Below are positions 11,037-22,257 of a DNA stretch of 64,000 nucleotides, in pieces (within the stretch, counting starts at the first letter, position 1; each line of letters starts with the position of its first letter). This stretch comes from Hirsutella rhossiliensis. Lineage: Eukaryota; Ascomycota; Sordariomycetes; Hypocreales; Ophiocordycipitaceae. The translations under genes were made by a program, and so were the position numbers. The notes beneath the pieces are model-generated. The model did no database searches and was not told the DNA's origin. It worked only from the letters and a program-made list of their open reading frames with translations. The DNA lies in the NCBI RefSeq assembly GCF_020360975.1, contig NW_025408667.1, positions 1,860,001 through 1,924,000 of the forward strand, given 5' to 3'.

Positions 11037-12740
11037 CTACAGGCCATAGCTTGGGTTCGGCGGCAACCCAAACGTTGCCTGTCTTCGGGATTCTTTTCGT
11101 GAGTCGTCCGCCGTCTGCGACTGCTTTCGCGGAGGTGCTGGAGGCAGCGTGCTGCCCAGCGGAGCGGGTCTGACCGGCAGATTGAACGTTGCGGCGTTGG
11201 CACTGGCAGGAGCCGAGTTGTCGTTGTAGCGTGACACCTGGGGAATCGAGTTGGTGGTTGCTATCCTCTGCCCCATGCCGGGGTGCGCCAGGGAGGGTGT
11301 CCGGCCAGTCCCAATGCAATTGCGACTCGGCGAACGACTTGGCTGGTCGCGTGGGGAAATGATGCCGGCGCCTCCAATGGGTATCTCGCCCGAGGTTGGT
11401 GTGTGTACGGTCCGATCCTCGATTTGCGTTTGACCAGTGGGCGAGTCGCTTGATCGCAACAGGTCTTGCGTGGCCGGCGACAGCTGCGGCCCCAGGTGAG
11501 ATTTGCGGTTGTCTCGCTCCAGGAGCCCGACTGCCCATTGCCTCAAGTCGACAGGGGTCCTTTTGGCGGCCTGGACAAAGGGATCGCGGTCCTATAACGG
11601 AATTCCATGTCAGTGTCAAATCTGGGGCCAGGGGATGGGGTGGCGCCGCGAGCAGCTTACGTGAAGTTCCTGTGGCGTTGGACGTTGTTCGGGCTGTTTG
11701 TAAAGACATTTCTGTATCATGTCCTCCAGTATGCCAGGGAAAGCATCGCTCTTGGGCAGTCTCGGCGCCGGCTCATGGACAATTTGCTGCAGCAAGTCCA
11801 GAATGCCCGCCGGTGCGCACTCCTCGTCCGAGAGTTGCTCGCTCGCGGCAAACGGGAATTTGCCAATGGCCAGCTCCATGATGGACAAGCCGAAGCTCCA
11901 CACATCCGACTTGACGGTGTACTTTTCGCCCTGAATTCGTTCGGGGGCCATGTAGGTTGATGTGCCGACAAAGGTGTCGGCAATCGAATTGATGAGCTCG
12001 CCGGAGACGCCAAAGTCGCACAGCTTGATGGAGCCTCGGGAATTGACGAGGATGTTGGAGGGTTTGATGTCCCGGTGCATGATGTGGTGTTTTGAGTACA
12101 GGTACGTCAAGCCGCCGAGGGTTGCTTCCGCAATCTTGCCGAGCACGTCGACGCGGATCGGGCCAAACACTCTCGAGACCCTGTCGAGAGACCTGCCATG
12201 ACGGTTAGCAGCCCGAAGCGGCCTTGACGTGTCTCGTGGAAACGCACCCGACATCCATGTACTCCATGCACATGATGACGTCGTTGTTACTGTTGAGAAA
12301 TGCGCCGTAAAAATTAACAATGTAGTCGGAATGGCACCCATGCATGATCTGCAGTTCTCGTACGATTCTCTTGCGCATCTCCTTCTTGGCCTCGACGTGG
12401 ATGACCTGGTGCGTCGTCAGTATCAAGGGCAAGGGGAAGGGGCAAGTGGTTTGCAAACCTTGCGCGCCATGATGGTGCCCGATGTAAGGTGCTTGACCTT
12501 GCTGACTGTGCCACCATTGCCGGAGCCCAGCTCCTTGAGGATCTCGAGTTCTTCTGGCCTCAGGTCGAGTTTGTACTCGATGCCAATCTCCAGTTGTCCA
12601 TCCTTGCCATCGTCGCGGGCAGAGTCGGCGTCGGGGCGGCTTGTCTCAGCCGTCGGCGGGGGTCGCGGGGCGGCGGGCGTGAGGGCGAGGCCTTTGACAT
12701 TTTTGCGCTTCATGGAGCGCGGGGCAAAGGGATCGGCCAT
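11037..12740 (-). CDS. STE7: MAP kinase kinase of the pheromone/filamentation pathway
   Basis: A dual-specificity MAPKK that phosphorylates the Fus3/Kss1-type MAPK; orthologues include MST7 of Magnaporthe and MEK-2 of Neurospora. Four exons, 12740-12459, 12405-12248, 12192-11661 and 11591-11037, give about 508 aa with introns of 53, 55 and 69 bp. The N terminus ([20 protein letters not shown]) is characteristic of this MAPKK rather than of the cell-wall Mkk1 or the Pbs2 type. The glycine loop [12 protein letters not shown] is at 71-82 and the ATP lysine is probably K94. HRDIKPSN is at 186-193 and DFG at 206-208. The activation loop SIADT provides S216 and T220 as phosphosites. MAPER follows. 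After the kinase domain a Ser/Pro-rich tail begins with [13 protein letters not shown] and contains PTSGEIPI, typical of filamentous fungal Ste7. It is tandem to the Nudix gene but separated by 1.6 kb. Confidence 0.93.
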
Positions 12741-14316
12741 GACGGGCGGTGTGAGGGGTCGGACGAAGTGTCGTCGGGAGACTCGGATTGCGGACGGCCT
12801 GGATCACGTCGGTCGGGTCGAGAGGTGAGATGAACGGAAGCGTCAGGCTTCGAGGAGGAGGGCTCAGACGCAGCACGTCATGCCCAACGAGTGATGGGAC
12901 TTGATGGACGACGGGTTTGCAACGGGCCAGGAGAGCGTCGAGGGGGAGAGGAAGTGAGAGACCTGGCGTGGAGTTGCAGAGCGGGAGCGGGAGCTCGCCG
13001 CGAGTCGTCGACGGTGGCCGGTAGTGGGGGTTATGGACCGCCGTGGCGCTTTATTAGGTCGGATCAGCAGCGCCCTGAATGGGCCCGGCAGAGGCGAGGA
13101 CTGGCAAAGGAGGGAGACGGGGCGAGAGGCAGGGGATGATGGGGAGGAGTCTTGTGGTTGGCCGCCGATTTCTCCGGGGACGAGGCAATGAAACCGACAT
13201 TGGCTGAAAATTGTACCGTGTGCCTCGTGACGATGAAAATGCCTCTGGGGCGAGAGTGAGGGGGCTTGAAACCGCTCTGGATTGGGGGCAACGACGCCGG
13301 GGTCCGAGTGGGAGCACACCCGCGCACCCCGGTACAGCGGTACTACGGGGACGAAGTACCTACCTGGGTAGAGAACAATAGCGTGGGGCCGAGGCAAAAG
13401 GTACCTACTAGTACCTACTAGTACCTACCTACCTACCTCCTACCTACCTACTTGCCTGGCTTCGCCTTGGTGCAGAGCGAGGAGGCTTCGCCCCGGCCCC
13501 TGCTGGAATAGGGGACTACAGTGCCGTTCAGTCCTGTGCACTAGCGCTTGCACACCACTGCCGTGCCCAACCCGAGGCATTAAGTCCGGGTCGGTATCCG
13601 TACGGCTGCTTAGCATGTAGGCCAGTGATCGATATCCCGGAAAGAAGGTTCAGTTTGCCCCAGACAGGACGGCGAGTTCGAAAAAGGAGCTGCTTTTTGC
13701 TAATAATTGATACATCAACGAATGTCGTGCTCGAGTACAGAATCAGAGAATCTACCAAGGTGGGTATCGAGTGGCTCTTCCAAATAGCAAGACGCTCGGC
13801 ACGAATGCAGGCCGCATCTACGCAGCACGGTTGTTCAAGACAAGCATTCAAGCAAATGATAATAAGTTATACTTCCAATTGGATGATGCCGTACCAAGCA
13901 GTATAAATAAAGTGCATGATAATTATGGACCCTGTCTATATGGTAATTATAACTCGGAAGTTTTCGGCTGCTCCAGGCTGCAGCACACCTATAAGGCCAA
14001 GCATTCGTACAACCACATAAAATGCGATCTGACAAAAGAGCTGTACCGGTATGCCACCACGACGAATGAAATGCGTGCAGACAATATCAACGACCTCGGC
14101 GTTTGCACTGCCCCAGGCGGGCTTTGCCTGAGCGCTTCGGAAATCACCGACGCCTCCCTCGGCAACCCCTGAGTCTTCACTCACACACCCGCATCTATCT
14201 TTGCTTCACACACCAGGCACGAGCACCGGATAAAAGAGGAATGCGCTTTGCACGCAGCTGCTCCCTCTTATCCAAGTTCCCCCGAGGGGCCTTGCTACAG
14301 TCCATGGCTGTTGCGG
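12741..14316. other. Long upstream region of STE7
   Basis: This is 1.58 kb between the STE7 start codon and the end of the Nudix gene; both genes are on the minus strand. It includes the TACC repeat at 13401-13453. The part at about 13600-14050 is more AT-rich than the surroundings. A 133-codon plus-strand frame at 13771-14172 has no recognisable similarity and I do not call it a gene. The region next to STE7 is probably promoter and 5' leader. Confidence 0.5.
13401..13453. repeat. TACCTACTAG / TACC simple repeat
   Basis: Two copies of GTACCTACTA are followed by several TACC units and a variant CCTACCTACCTA run, total about 53 bp. It lies about 660 bp upstream of the STE7 start codon and is related to the cluster at 2151-2194. 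Confidence 0.7.
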
Positions 14317-14904
14317 TCACCTTGCCGCGTTCAAGGCCGCCAAGATGGTACTGCGCTGCAACTCCATAAACTGCTTTCCTCCCTTTCCCTCCTCGACCTC
14401 GGCCATTTGTGCCCATCCCCAGCCCCGGTGCTCGGTAGGGTTGAGCTTGACAGCAGCGCTGATGACGTCCCTCCTCTCAGCCGGCCCCAGTCCATGGCCC
14501 TCATCGACCTCGACTTCAAAGGTTATTTTGCGCCACGTCAAGGCGTGCTGCCTGCCATCGTCAAACTCCACATTGTCCACGTGCTTTTTGACACTGCGCA
14601 GACGAAGCCCCGTCTCTTCCCACAGCTCCCTTGACACGGAATGGAGAATGGTCGCGTCCTTATTGGCCTCGCAGGCGCCGCCGGGGACTTCCCACATCAA
14701 GGGGGCAAAGTCGTGGCTTGCTCGCTGGATGAGCATGATGTGATTGCCACTGAAGATCATGGCGCCGACGGCTAGCCGCGAGATGGAGGGATTGAGCCTC
14801 ATGTACTCTGAAATGGGCATGTTGAATTCCGCCACGCCAGGGGAAACTTCAAACGTGTTTGGCGCTGCAGCGGCTGTCACGCGGTTTGCAGACTCGGGCT
14901 CCAT
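14317..14904 (-). CDS. Nudix hydrolase
   Basis: A single-exon gene of 195 aa. Nudix enzymes cleave nucleoside diphosphates linked to another moiety; the substrate here cannot be told. The N-terminal strand leads into LAVGAMIFSGNHIMLIQR (about 44-61), then WEVPGG at 71-76 and the Nudix box ending in SRELWEETGL at 91-100. R92, E93, E96, E97 and G99 match the REUxEExGU half. The first half is unusual: counting back from REL, the first Glu position is A84 and the loop from G76 is two residues longer than the canonical G-x5-E-x7. I believe this variant, with TILHSV before REL, is common in fungal relatives. The ATG at 14904 is the first in frame. It is divergent from SPT6 with a 967-bp gap. Confidence 0.88.
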   Translation of the reverse strand: MEPESANRVTAAAAPNTFEVSPGVAEFNMPISEYMRLNPSISRLAVGAMIFSGNHIMLIQRASHDFAPLMWEVPGGACEANKDATILHSVSRELWEETGLRLRSVKKHVDNVEFDDGRQHALTWRKITFEVEVDEGHGLGPAERRDVISAAVKLNPTEHRGWGWAQMAEVEEGKGGKQFMELQRSTILAALNAAR

Positions 14905-15871
14905 GTTTGCCGTACGCTTCTGCCGCGACTCGCTGCGGATTCTCTAGGCAAAAAGGCTGAATAGAAGATATGATGGCGCTTGTCTTGTTGCTGTGTGTAT
15001 TCGTATATGAGTCTCATGTGTACGCAAACACAACATGTCCGAAGTCTGCCGGGCATTCTTCTGAGCTATTGTGGTTCAGCCGCATCATTGAGTCACACCG
15101 AAGTCACTCGAGGAGCCGCAAAGCTCAGCACGTCATTCTGCATCTGGATCAATACATACTGCCGCGTCGAATAGTTCTCGGCTGCATCGTCTCCAAGACC
15201 CAATGCTTCTGGATCGAATAGAAAGATAAAGGGGGACAACTACAGCGGCCTTTACCAGCTAGCTCATCGAACTTGCAAGCCCAACGGCGCTACTCAATGC
15301 CAAGACAGTTTCGTAGGAGCTCCTGTGGCGTTTCATCCAATGTATCGCTGGGCTGGGCGAAAACAAGCATGTTGGCGACGGCTCCAGGTAGAAGACAGAC
15401 TCTTTGCCCTCAAAGTCAGCCAGAAGTGGCCATCATCAGCGGTAATGTGTTGGAGAAAATGCCTCTACGAAATAGCCCCACTTCGAGTTTGCCGGGTGCC
15501 GTATTAATTACCTCATCCGCTCAGAGTAGTGTTACCCAATTCTCAGCAGTGGCTTACGTTAGCATCGGAACCTTGGTGCATGTATTTCCTCTGCGACCTG
15601 CGCCCGCGCTCCATCCACGCGAGGCAAGGCTGAAAGCTCTCGGTGCTGCTCTAAAAACTCAGAGCTTCAGGGAGAGCCCGACCCGAACCCTCCCGCACCT
15701 CGTCCTCCATCGCTGCTGACGCCACCCCTCTTTCCTGCGTACTCGTATTGGAACGGCTATTCCGACTCTGCTGGCTCCGTCGTGTCTTTGGCTCACGAGC
15801 CTCCACCAAGTCGCGACAACGCTGGTTCATCCCTCCACCTCCCTCCGCCAGGGTGACGGCCGACAGCCACA
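14905..15871. other. Divergent promoter between the Nudix gene and SPT6
   Basis: This is 967 bp between two divergent start codons. Pyrimidine-rich stretches before 15872 fit an SPT6 leader. No gene is seen. Confidence 0.55.
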
Positions 15872-18800
15872 ATGAGCGGCTCCATGCGTGACCTCATCTC
15901 GGCCGAAGCTGAGCTGGACGACGAGGAAGATGAGTCGTTCGACGAGGAGACTGGAGAGGAGCGCAGACGGAAGAAGGGCCCCCATTTCGAAGACTCGAGC
16001 GAGGAGGAGGAGGATGACGACGACGAAGAGGAAGCACGAAAGGTGCGAAAGTGCCCCCGTCTTCTCCATCCTGCATTCACTGACCATTTATCCCCATAGG
16101 TCCGAGAAGGTTTCATTGTTGATGAGGACGAGGAAGAAGAGGATGGGGAAGAGGGCGGAGAATCCGAAGGCGACGAACGACCAGTCGTGAAGAGAAAACG
16201 GGAACATCGCGACCGCGAGGAGGAGGAACGTCTCGACGAGGAAGATCTGGAACTCATTGGCGAGCAGTTTGGCGGGCGGCCTAAATCGCAGGCCCAGGTA
16301 TGAAACTCCCGGAGTCGGCGGGTAATGCGAACGATGCTAACATATCGGTCCTCAAGTCCAAGTTCAAACGTCTCAAGCGCGGTCACCGTGGCGCAGACGA
16401 ACCGGCCAACGAGCGCCGAGGACTCGAAGAAATATTCTCTGACGAGGATGATGATGCGGGAGACCAGCGACCCTATGGGAGACCCAACTTCCGCGCCCAG
16501 GCCGACGAGTTTGACGACTTTATCGAGGAAGATTTCCCTGAAGATGAGGATGAGCGAATGCGACAGCTTGAGGATGCCGAAGTCGCTCGCCCCAGAGATC
16601 GCGGTGTCGGTACCGTCGTCGACACCTCCGGCCTCGACAAGGATGCCCTCGACGACATGGAAGCCATTTTCGGCAATGGCGAGGACTATGACTGGGCCCT
16701 CCAGCTGGAGGAGGAGGAAGAGGACCGCGAAAGGGACGAGCAAGCAATCGAGCTCAAGGACGTTTTCGAGCCCTCGCAGCTAAAGGAAAAGCTGCTCACA
16801 GACGAAGACAACGAGATTCGCTTCACCGACGAGCCCGAGCGATTTCAACTCGATCGAAAGCCCTTCAAAAGCCTCCAGCTCACGGCCGAGCAGTTCAGGG
16901 AAGAGGCGAGGTGGATCACCAACCAGCTTTGGCCGAAGAAGGGCCTGGTCCAGGAGCTTCAGGCCCCCTTTGGCAAAGCTGTCGGCAAAGTCCTCGAGTT
17001 CTTCATCGTTGACGAGGTCGAGGTACCCTATGTGTTTCAGCATCGGAAAGACTATCTGCTGCATTCCAAAAAGATACGGAGATCGACGCGAGACGATCCA
17101 GACGGCCCCGACTACACCATCCAGTCTGACAAGCTTTTGACCCAGGACGACCTGTGGAGGGTCCTTGAACTTGACATAAAGTTTCGCTCTTTCGTCGACA
17201 AGAGGAACTCTCTCGAGAAGACGTTTGAAAACCTGAAGTCGCTTGAAGTCGACGACCCCATGGTGGCGGAGATGATCCCCGAGGCGGCTACCATGGAAGA
17301 GCTGCAAGATCTGCAAGACTACTTGCAATTTCAATACGGCCCCAAGCTGAAGGACTTGGCTGCCTTGGCCGGCAATGTGTCGCAGATGAAGCGGCCTGGG
17401 TCCAAGTCGTCACTGCTCGATCGCGTTCGCAACGGCAAGGCTTACCATTTTGTCAAGGCATATGGCATCTCGGCCGACCAGCTGGCCAAGAATGCTCTCC
17501 GACAAGGGAAGAAGGTTGCACCTGATGATGATGAGCAGTATCCCATGGATCTGGCCGACGCCCTCATCGACGACAACTTCAGCACCGGGGACCAGGTCAT
17601 CAACGCCGCCCGCCAACTGTTCTCGGAGGAATTGTTCGCCAGCCCTCGGATGCGAAAGTACTTTCGCAGCTCCTACTACCAGGCCGCAGAAATCAGCTGT
17701 CGCCGGACGGACAAGGGACTGCGCAAGATCGATGACTCGCATCCCTACTACGAGGCCAAGTACCTCCAGAATCAGGCCATCGCCGATCTCGTTCACCAGC
17801 CGGAGCTATTTCTCAAGATGATGCGTGCCGAAGAGGAAGGGCTGGTGGAAATCAAGGTCGAGATGCCTCAACGATACGACTTCCGGCGTCACCTGCATCA
17901 GGAGTTTGAGTCGGAGAACTTCAGCGATCGCGCAGAGCAGTGGCGCGAGGAACGCAAGCGAGTGCTCGATCTTGCTTATCCCAAGCTGGCAAAGGTCATT
18001 GTCAAAAACGTCAAAGAGGTGATTCGGACGTTTTGTCAAGACGAGGTCCTGAAGATGTGCCGGCAAGAGTTTTACAGGAAACTGGACCAGGCTCCCTACA
18101 AGCCCAAGGGAATGGTCTCGGGCACGACGCCTCGAGTCCTAACACTCTCCAACGGCATGGGCGATCCCGCTCGCGATCCCACCTGCTGGGCCTGGGTGGA
18201 GGAGGACGGTCGCGTGCTAGAGCAGGGTAAGTTCGGCAATCTCTCTCGAGACGAGGCCCAGCGCGACGAGTTTGTCGAACTCGTCCAGCGCCGTCGCCCT
18301 GATGTCATTGGCGTGAGCGGCTGGTGTGCAGACTCACAAAAGCTGGTTCGCGACCTAGAGAGCATTGTGAGCGAAAAGGGACTCATGGGCCCCGAGTTTG
18401 ACGATCCGGAGACCAACGACTACCGCACCGAGCCTCTGGAGGTGATTGTGGTCGACGACGAGGTCGCGAGACTGTACAAGGACAGCCCCCGCGCACTGGC
18501 CGAGCATCCATCCCTCAACCCCGTTACTCGGTACTGTATCGCGCTGGCCCGCTACATGCAGAATCCTCTGAAGGAGTACGCTGCACTGGGCAAAGACGTC
18601 GGGTCAATCTCGTTCCATCCTTGCCAACACCTGCTGCCTCAAGACAAGCTGACGAAGTATCTCGAGTCTGCCATGGTCGACACGGTCAACATGGTTGGCG
18701 TCAACATCAACGATGCCATGGCCGACACGTACACGGCGAACCTGCTGCCCTACGTTGCTGGACTGGGCCCCCGCAAGGCCACGAGCGTGATCAAGGCCAT

Positions 18801-20294
18801 CAATGCAAACGGCGGATCCGTCAACACGCGGGACGAGCTGGTGGGCGACCCCGACAGCGGCAAACTGCCCGTCGTCGGTCCGAGGGTCTGGAACAACTGC
18901 GCCAGTTTTCTCTACATCGACTACGACGCCACAAACCCGTCCTCGGACCCACTAGACAACACGCGAGTTCACCCGGAGGACTACGAGCTCGGCCGCAAGA
19001 TGGCGGCCGACGCACTGGAGCTGGATGAGGAGGACGTCAAGGCCGAGACGGACGAGAACGGCCCCGGAGCCATTGTGCGCAAGCTGTTCAAGCAGGACGA
19101 GCAAGAGCGCGTCAACGAGCTGGTACTCGACGAGTACGCGGATCAACTGCTCAAGAACTTCAACCAGCGAAAACGGGCCACCCTCGAGGCCATTAGTGCC
19201 GAGCTCCAAGCCCCCTACGAGGAGCTACGAAGGTCCTTTGCCGGGCTGAACCAGTCAGAAATCTTCACCATTTTCACGGGCGAGACCAAGACGTCGCTAT
19301 GCGAGGGCATGATTGTGCCCGTAAACGTTCGACTGGTTCGAGACGACTTTGCTCTCGTGAAGCTGGACTGCGGCATCGAGGGCAGGGTGGAGGCGCACGA
19401 GGTGACGAGCCGCGCGTCCGTCAAGGATGTCCTGAGCACGGGACAGACGGCGCAGGCCAAGATCCTGGAGCTCAACTACAAGGACTTTATGGCCAAGCTG
19501 TCCATGCGGGAAGACTCTCTGCGCATCCCGTACAAACGGCCCATCAACTACGGCCGGGACGGCTGGGACTATGCGCTCGAGGCCAAGGACAAGGAGGAGC
19601 TCCGCGAAAAGGACAAGACGACGGGTCGCACGCAGCGAGTGGTGAAGCACCCCAACTTCAAGCCCTTCAACTCGGTGCAGTCGGAGGAATACCTGGGTTC
19701 GCAACCGCTCGGCGAGGTCATAGTTCGACCGTCGTCCAAGGGCAACGACCACCTGGCCATTACCTGGAAGGTCGCCGACAACGTCTACCAGCACATTGAC
19801 GTGCTGGAGATGCAAAAGGACAACGAGTTTTCGGTCGGCAAGCTGCTCCGGGTGGGCGGCAAGTACACGTACAGTGACCTGGACGAGCTGATCGTGGACC
19901 ACGTCAAGGCCATGGCGAGGAAGGTCGAGGAGCTGATGCGCCACGACAAGTACCAGAATAGGTCCCGGGGCGAGACGGGTGAGTTTTGTCCGGCTGGGGG
20001 GTCACGACAGGATGGGAGATGATGCTGACTGCTTGTACAGAGAAATGGCTGACGACGTACATTGACGCCAACCCCAACCGGTCCGCATACGCGTTTTGCA
20101 TCGACACGAAACATCCCGGGTATTTCTGGCTGTGCTTCAAGGCCAGCCGGACGGCTCGGGTGATTGGGCTACCGATCCGAGCCATTCCGCAAGGGTACGA
20201 GCTCAAGGGATACCAATACCCGGACATGCGCGCGCTGTGCAACGGCTTCAAGCTGCGGTACCAGAATGAGTTTTCCAAGATGGGGACAAAGTGA
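15872..20294 (+). CDS. SPT6: Transcription elongation factor and histone chaperone Spt6
   Basis: Spt6 travels with RNA polymerase II, binds its phosphorylated linker through a tandem SH2 module and reassembles nucleosomes. Four exons, 15872-16042, 16100-16297, 16357-19978 and 20041-20294, give about 1414 aa, the usual fungal length. The introns are 57, 59 and 62 bp with clear CTGAC/CTAAC branch sites. Residues 15-120 are a very acidic Asp/Glu-rich tail containing [12 protein letters not shown]. The helical core follows. The YqgF/RNase H-like domain lies at about 720-830, a helix-hairpin-helix region at about 918-972 ([20 protein letters not shown]) and the S1 domain at about 1107-1178 ([20 protein letters not shown]). 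The tandem SH2 region runs from about 1238 to the end; VRPSSKG carries the binding arginine. The stop overlaps a possible GTGAGT donor, so a longer C-terminal isoform is conceivable. Confidence 0.95.
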
Positions 20295-21583
20295 GTGGTC
20301 TGAGCAGCCGGGAGCAGCCAGCTGTGCGCCGATGTTTGTCGAGTATCAGTCTCGGCAGCTGGGGGGGGGTTGAGGAAAGGTGAGGGGCCATGATGAAGAG
20401 TGACGAGAGTCAAGCTTGCGAGGTTGTGATTTCTGACATGGACGTTCTAATTTTTTCTGAAGGAGGGCTCTGCAAGACGGAATGGATGGATTGCCCGTGC
20501 GAGGCAAAGGATGCAAGATAGGCAACGAGGTGTCGCCCTGGCGCGAGCAAGTTCAGCCGAGACCCGTCGAGATAGATAAGACGAGTCGTAACGATTGAAG
20601 CTTTTGAAGCGCGCATCGAGGCGAGCACGTGCTTGTACCGTCGCTTGTCTGTTCGTGTAGACATCAGCGTACCGTACATCCTCCTCTGCTACAGACATCA
20701 ACGTGCGTTCTTCTCGGCTGGGTACCTTGCCATGCATCTCGCGACAATTGCTGCATGCCTACATTCATGGCGGATGAGGAGGCTTCTCACGCCGACGCGG
20801 CACCATTCACAATCCCTCCCTCGCTAGCAAACAAACCCTCCCCCTCCCCCCCTTCCGCTTCTTGTTCACCCGACGGTCTCTCGCGCGAGCGGGGGGATGC
20901 CGTGGAACGACGGGGCATGGCGGAGTGAGTGGTTGGGACCCCGTGGTGGGTGTCAGCGTTGCCATGCATGGTCCTCTAGCAAACAAGCCCCTCTCAGCTG
21001 TCGTCCCTATCTGGCTCTCTCCCCGCTTTCTCATCTTCAACGTTGCTCACTCTCGGGAGCTCTCTGCACTGTTCTTCTCGGGAAGGGGAGGAGGGGCTGA
21101 AGCGGCAAAGGGCGTGGATCAGTCATCATACCGAACGCCGATGCAGTCGCGACTTCGTGCTCGGATGCTCGTCACAGGGGCGAGGCACTCGCACCAGAAA
21201 AGCATAAACGGCAGACAGGGCCGATCCGGATCCATTCTAGAGCCTGGCTCGTGTCGCCGTCAGACAGGCTGTGGTGATACAATAGTACATTTGGGCCCTC
21301 CTAGATAAACCTCGGTGCAAAGCAAGATTGCGCATCCATCGTGATTCCCCCGCGGGTCAAGCGGAAGAGGGGTCTGTCAAACAAACTCCATTTCATGATA
21401 CACCCCTCCACGGGCCAGCCGCAAGGTAACGGCAGTTCCGCTGCGTCGTCCCCAACTTCCAAGGCAACAAAAGAACAAGCAAAGTATTCGGGTTTTCATG
21501 GTTTTCGTGGAGTGCGGCGGGCCGTGTCAGTGCGGGGCCAAATCGGCGACCGGGGGTTCGGCGAGGATGCGGGGGTGGGGCGC
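20295..21583. other. Convergent intergenic region
   Basis: This is 1.29 kb between the 3' ends of SPT6 (+) and the STF2-like gene (-). Overlapping open frames on both strands show no domain. No gene is supported. Confidence 0.5.
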
Positions 21584-22257
21584 CTAGGCGGAAGAGCGGC
21601 CGCTCTCCGACGAGTCCGTCTTGGAGAGCTCGTCGCCTGTCTCGTCGTTGGAAGGGCCGTGGAGGGACTCTTCGAAGACGGGCTCCTGTTCGTTGACCTC
21701 GAACTTGGTCTTGAAGTCTCCAATGTGGTGGGACAGGTTGCTGCTGTTGGAGCGGCGGCGGGCGTTGGTGAAGCGGAAGTCTTGATCCACGACTTCCTGC
21801 CCCATGTTGCCCCTTTGGAACATTGTGAGTAATTGGTTATGACTGGGTTGATGAGAGAGATGGAGAGACAGAGTGACATACCAGTTGCCCTTACCGGCGC
21901 CGTCCTTCTTGATCTTCTTTGGGTCGGCGTCCAGGTGGCCGGCCTTTGCGAAGAAACGGGGAAGATGCTCGGTGGGGGCGGCGGTGCCGTCTGCCAGGCC
22001 TCTGTGATCACGATCATTGGCCTTGTGAGAGCGAGTCACTGGAGACGAAACTGTTTAGCCAATGTTTGCATTGAAGTCGATGGAGAGAAGAGATGGACGG
22101 ATGTATGAGTGCTCGAGGGGTGAAACGATGCGCCAAGGAATCATGATGGGTGGCGTCGGTGTTACAATGCATCACCCAACAGATCAAGGCAGTAACAAAT
22201 GAAGACAGCACACAGGACAGAGAAGCGAGTGTAGAGCGAGGTTGCGGCCAACTTACT
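21584..22257 (-). CDS. STF2/TMA10-like ATPase-stabilising hydrophilin, start codon split by an intron
   Basis: A small, very hydrophilic protein of about 128 aa related to yeast Stf2/Tma10, which are linked to F1Fo-ATPase inhibition and desiccation tolerance. No ATG precedes the conserved TRSHK start in the main open frame; the base before TGACTCGC belongs to a CAG acceptor. A GTAAGT donor at 22256-22251 leaves an A at 22257, and splicing the 218-bp intron (22256-22039, CTAAAC branch) creates A|TG ACT CGC TCT, the MTR start expected for this family. Exon 2 is 22038-21882. A second intron (GTATGT, 21881-21813) splits the Trp codon of GKGNW. Exon 3 is 21812-21584. Motifs: FFAKAGHLDADPKKIKK, GAGKGNW, FRFTNARRRSNS and DFKTKFEVNE. 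The role in ATPase regulation is transferred from yeast and is not shown by the sequence. Confidence 0.82.
22039..22256 (-). other. Intron inside the start codon of the STF2-like gene
   Basis: The donor GTAAGT (22256-22251) and the acceptor CTCCAG (ending 22039) define a 218-bp intron with a CTAAAC branch sequence 16 nt before the acceptor. The first base of the initiator ATG is on the upstream exon and the other two on the next. Confidence 0.65.

Noticed and set aside
13771..14172. Plus-strand ORF of 133 codons upstream of STE7
   Set aside because: No similarity recognised, unusual composition, overlapping frames on the other strand; left as intergenic.
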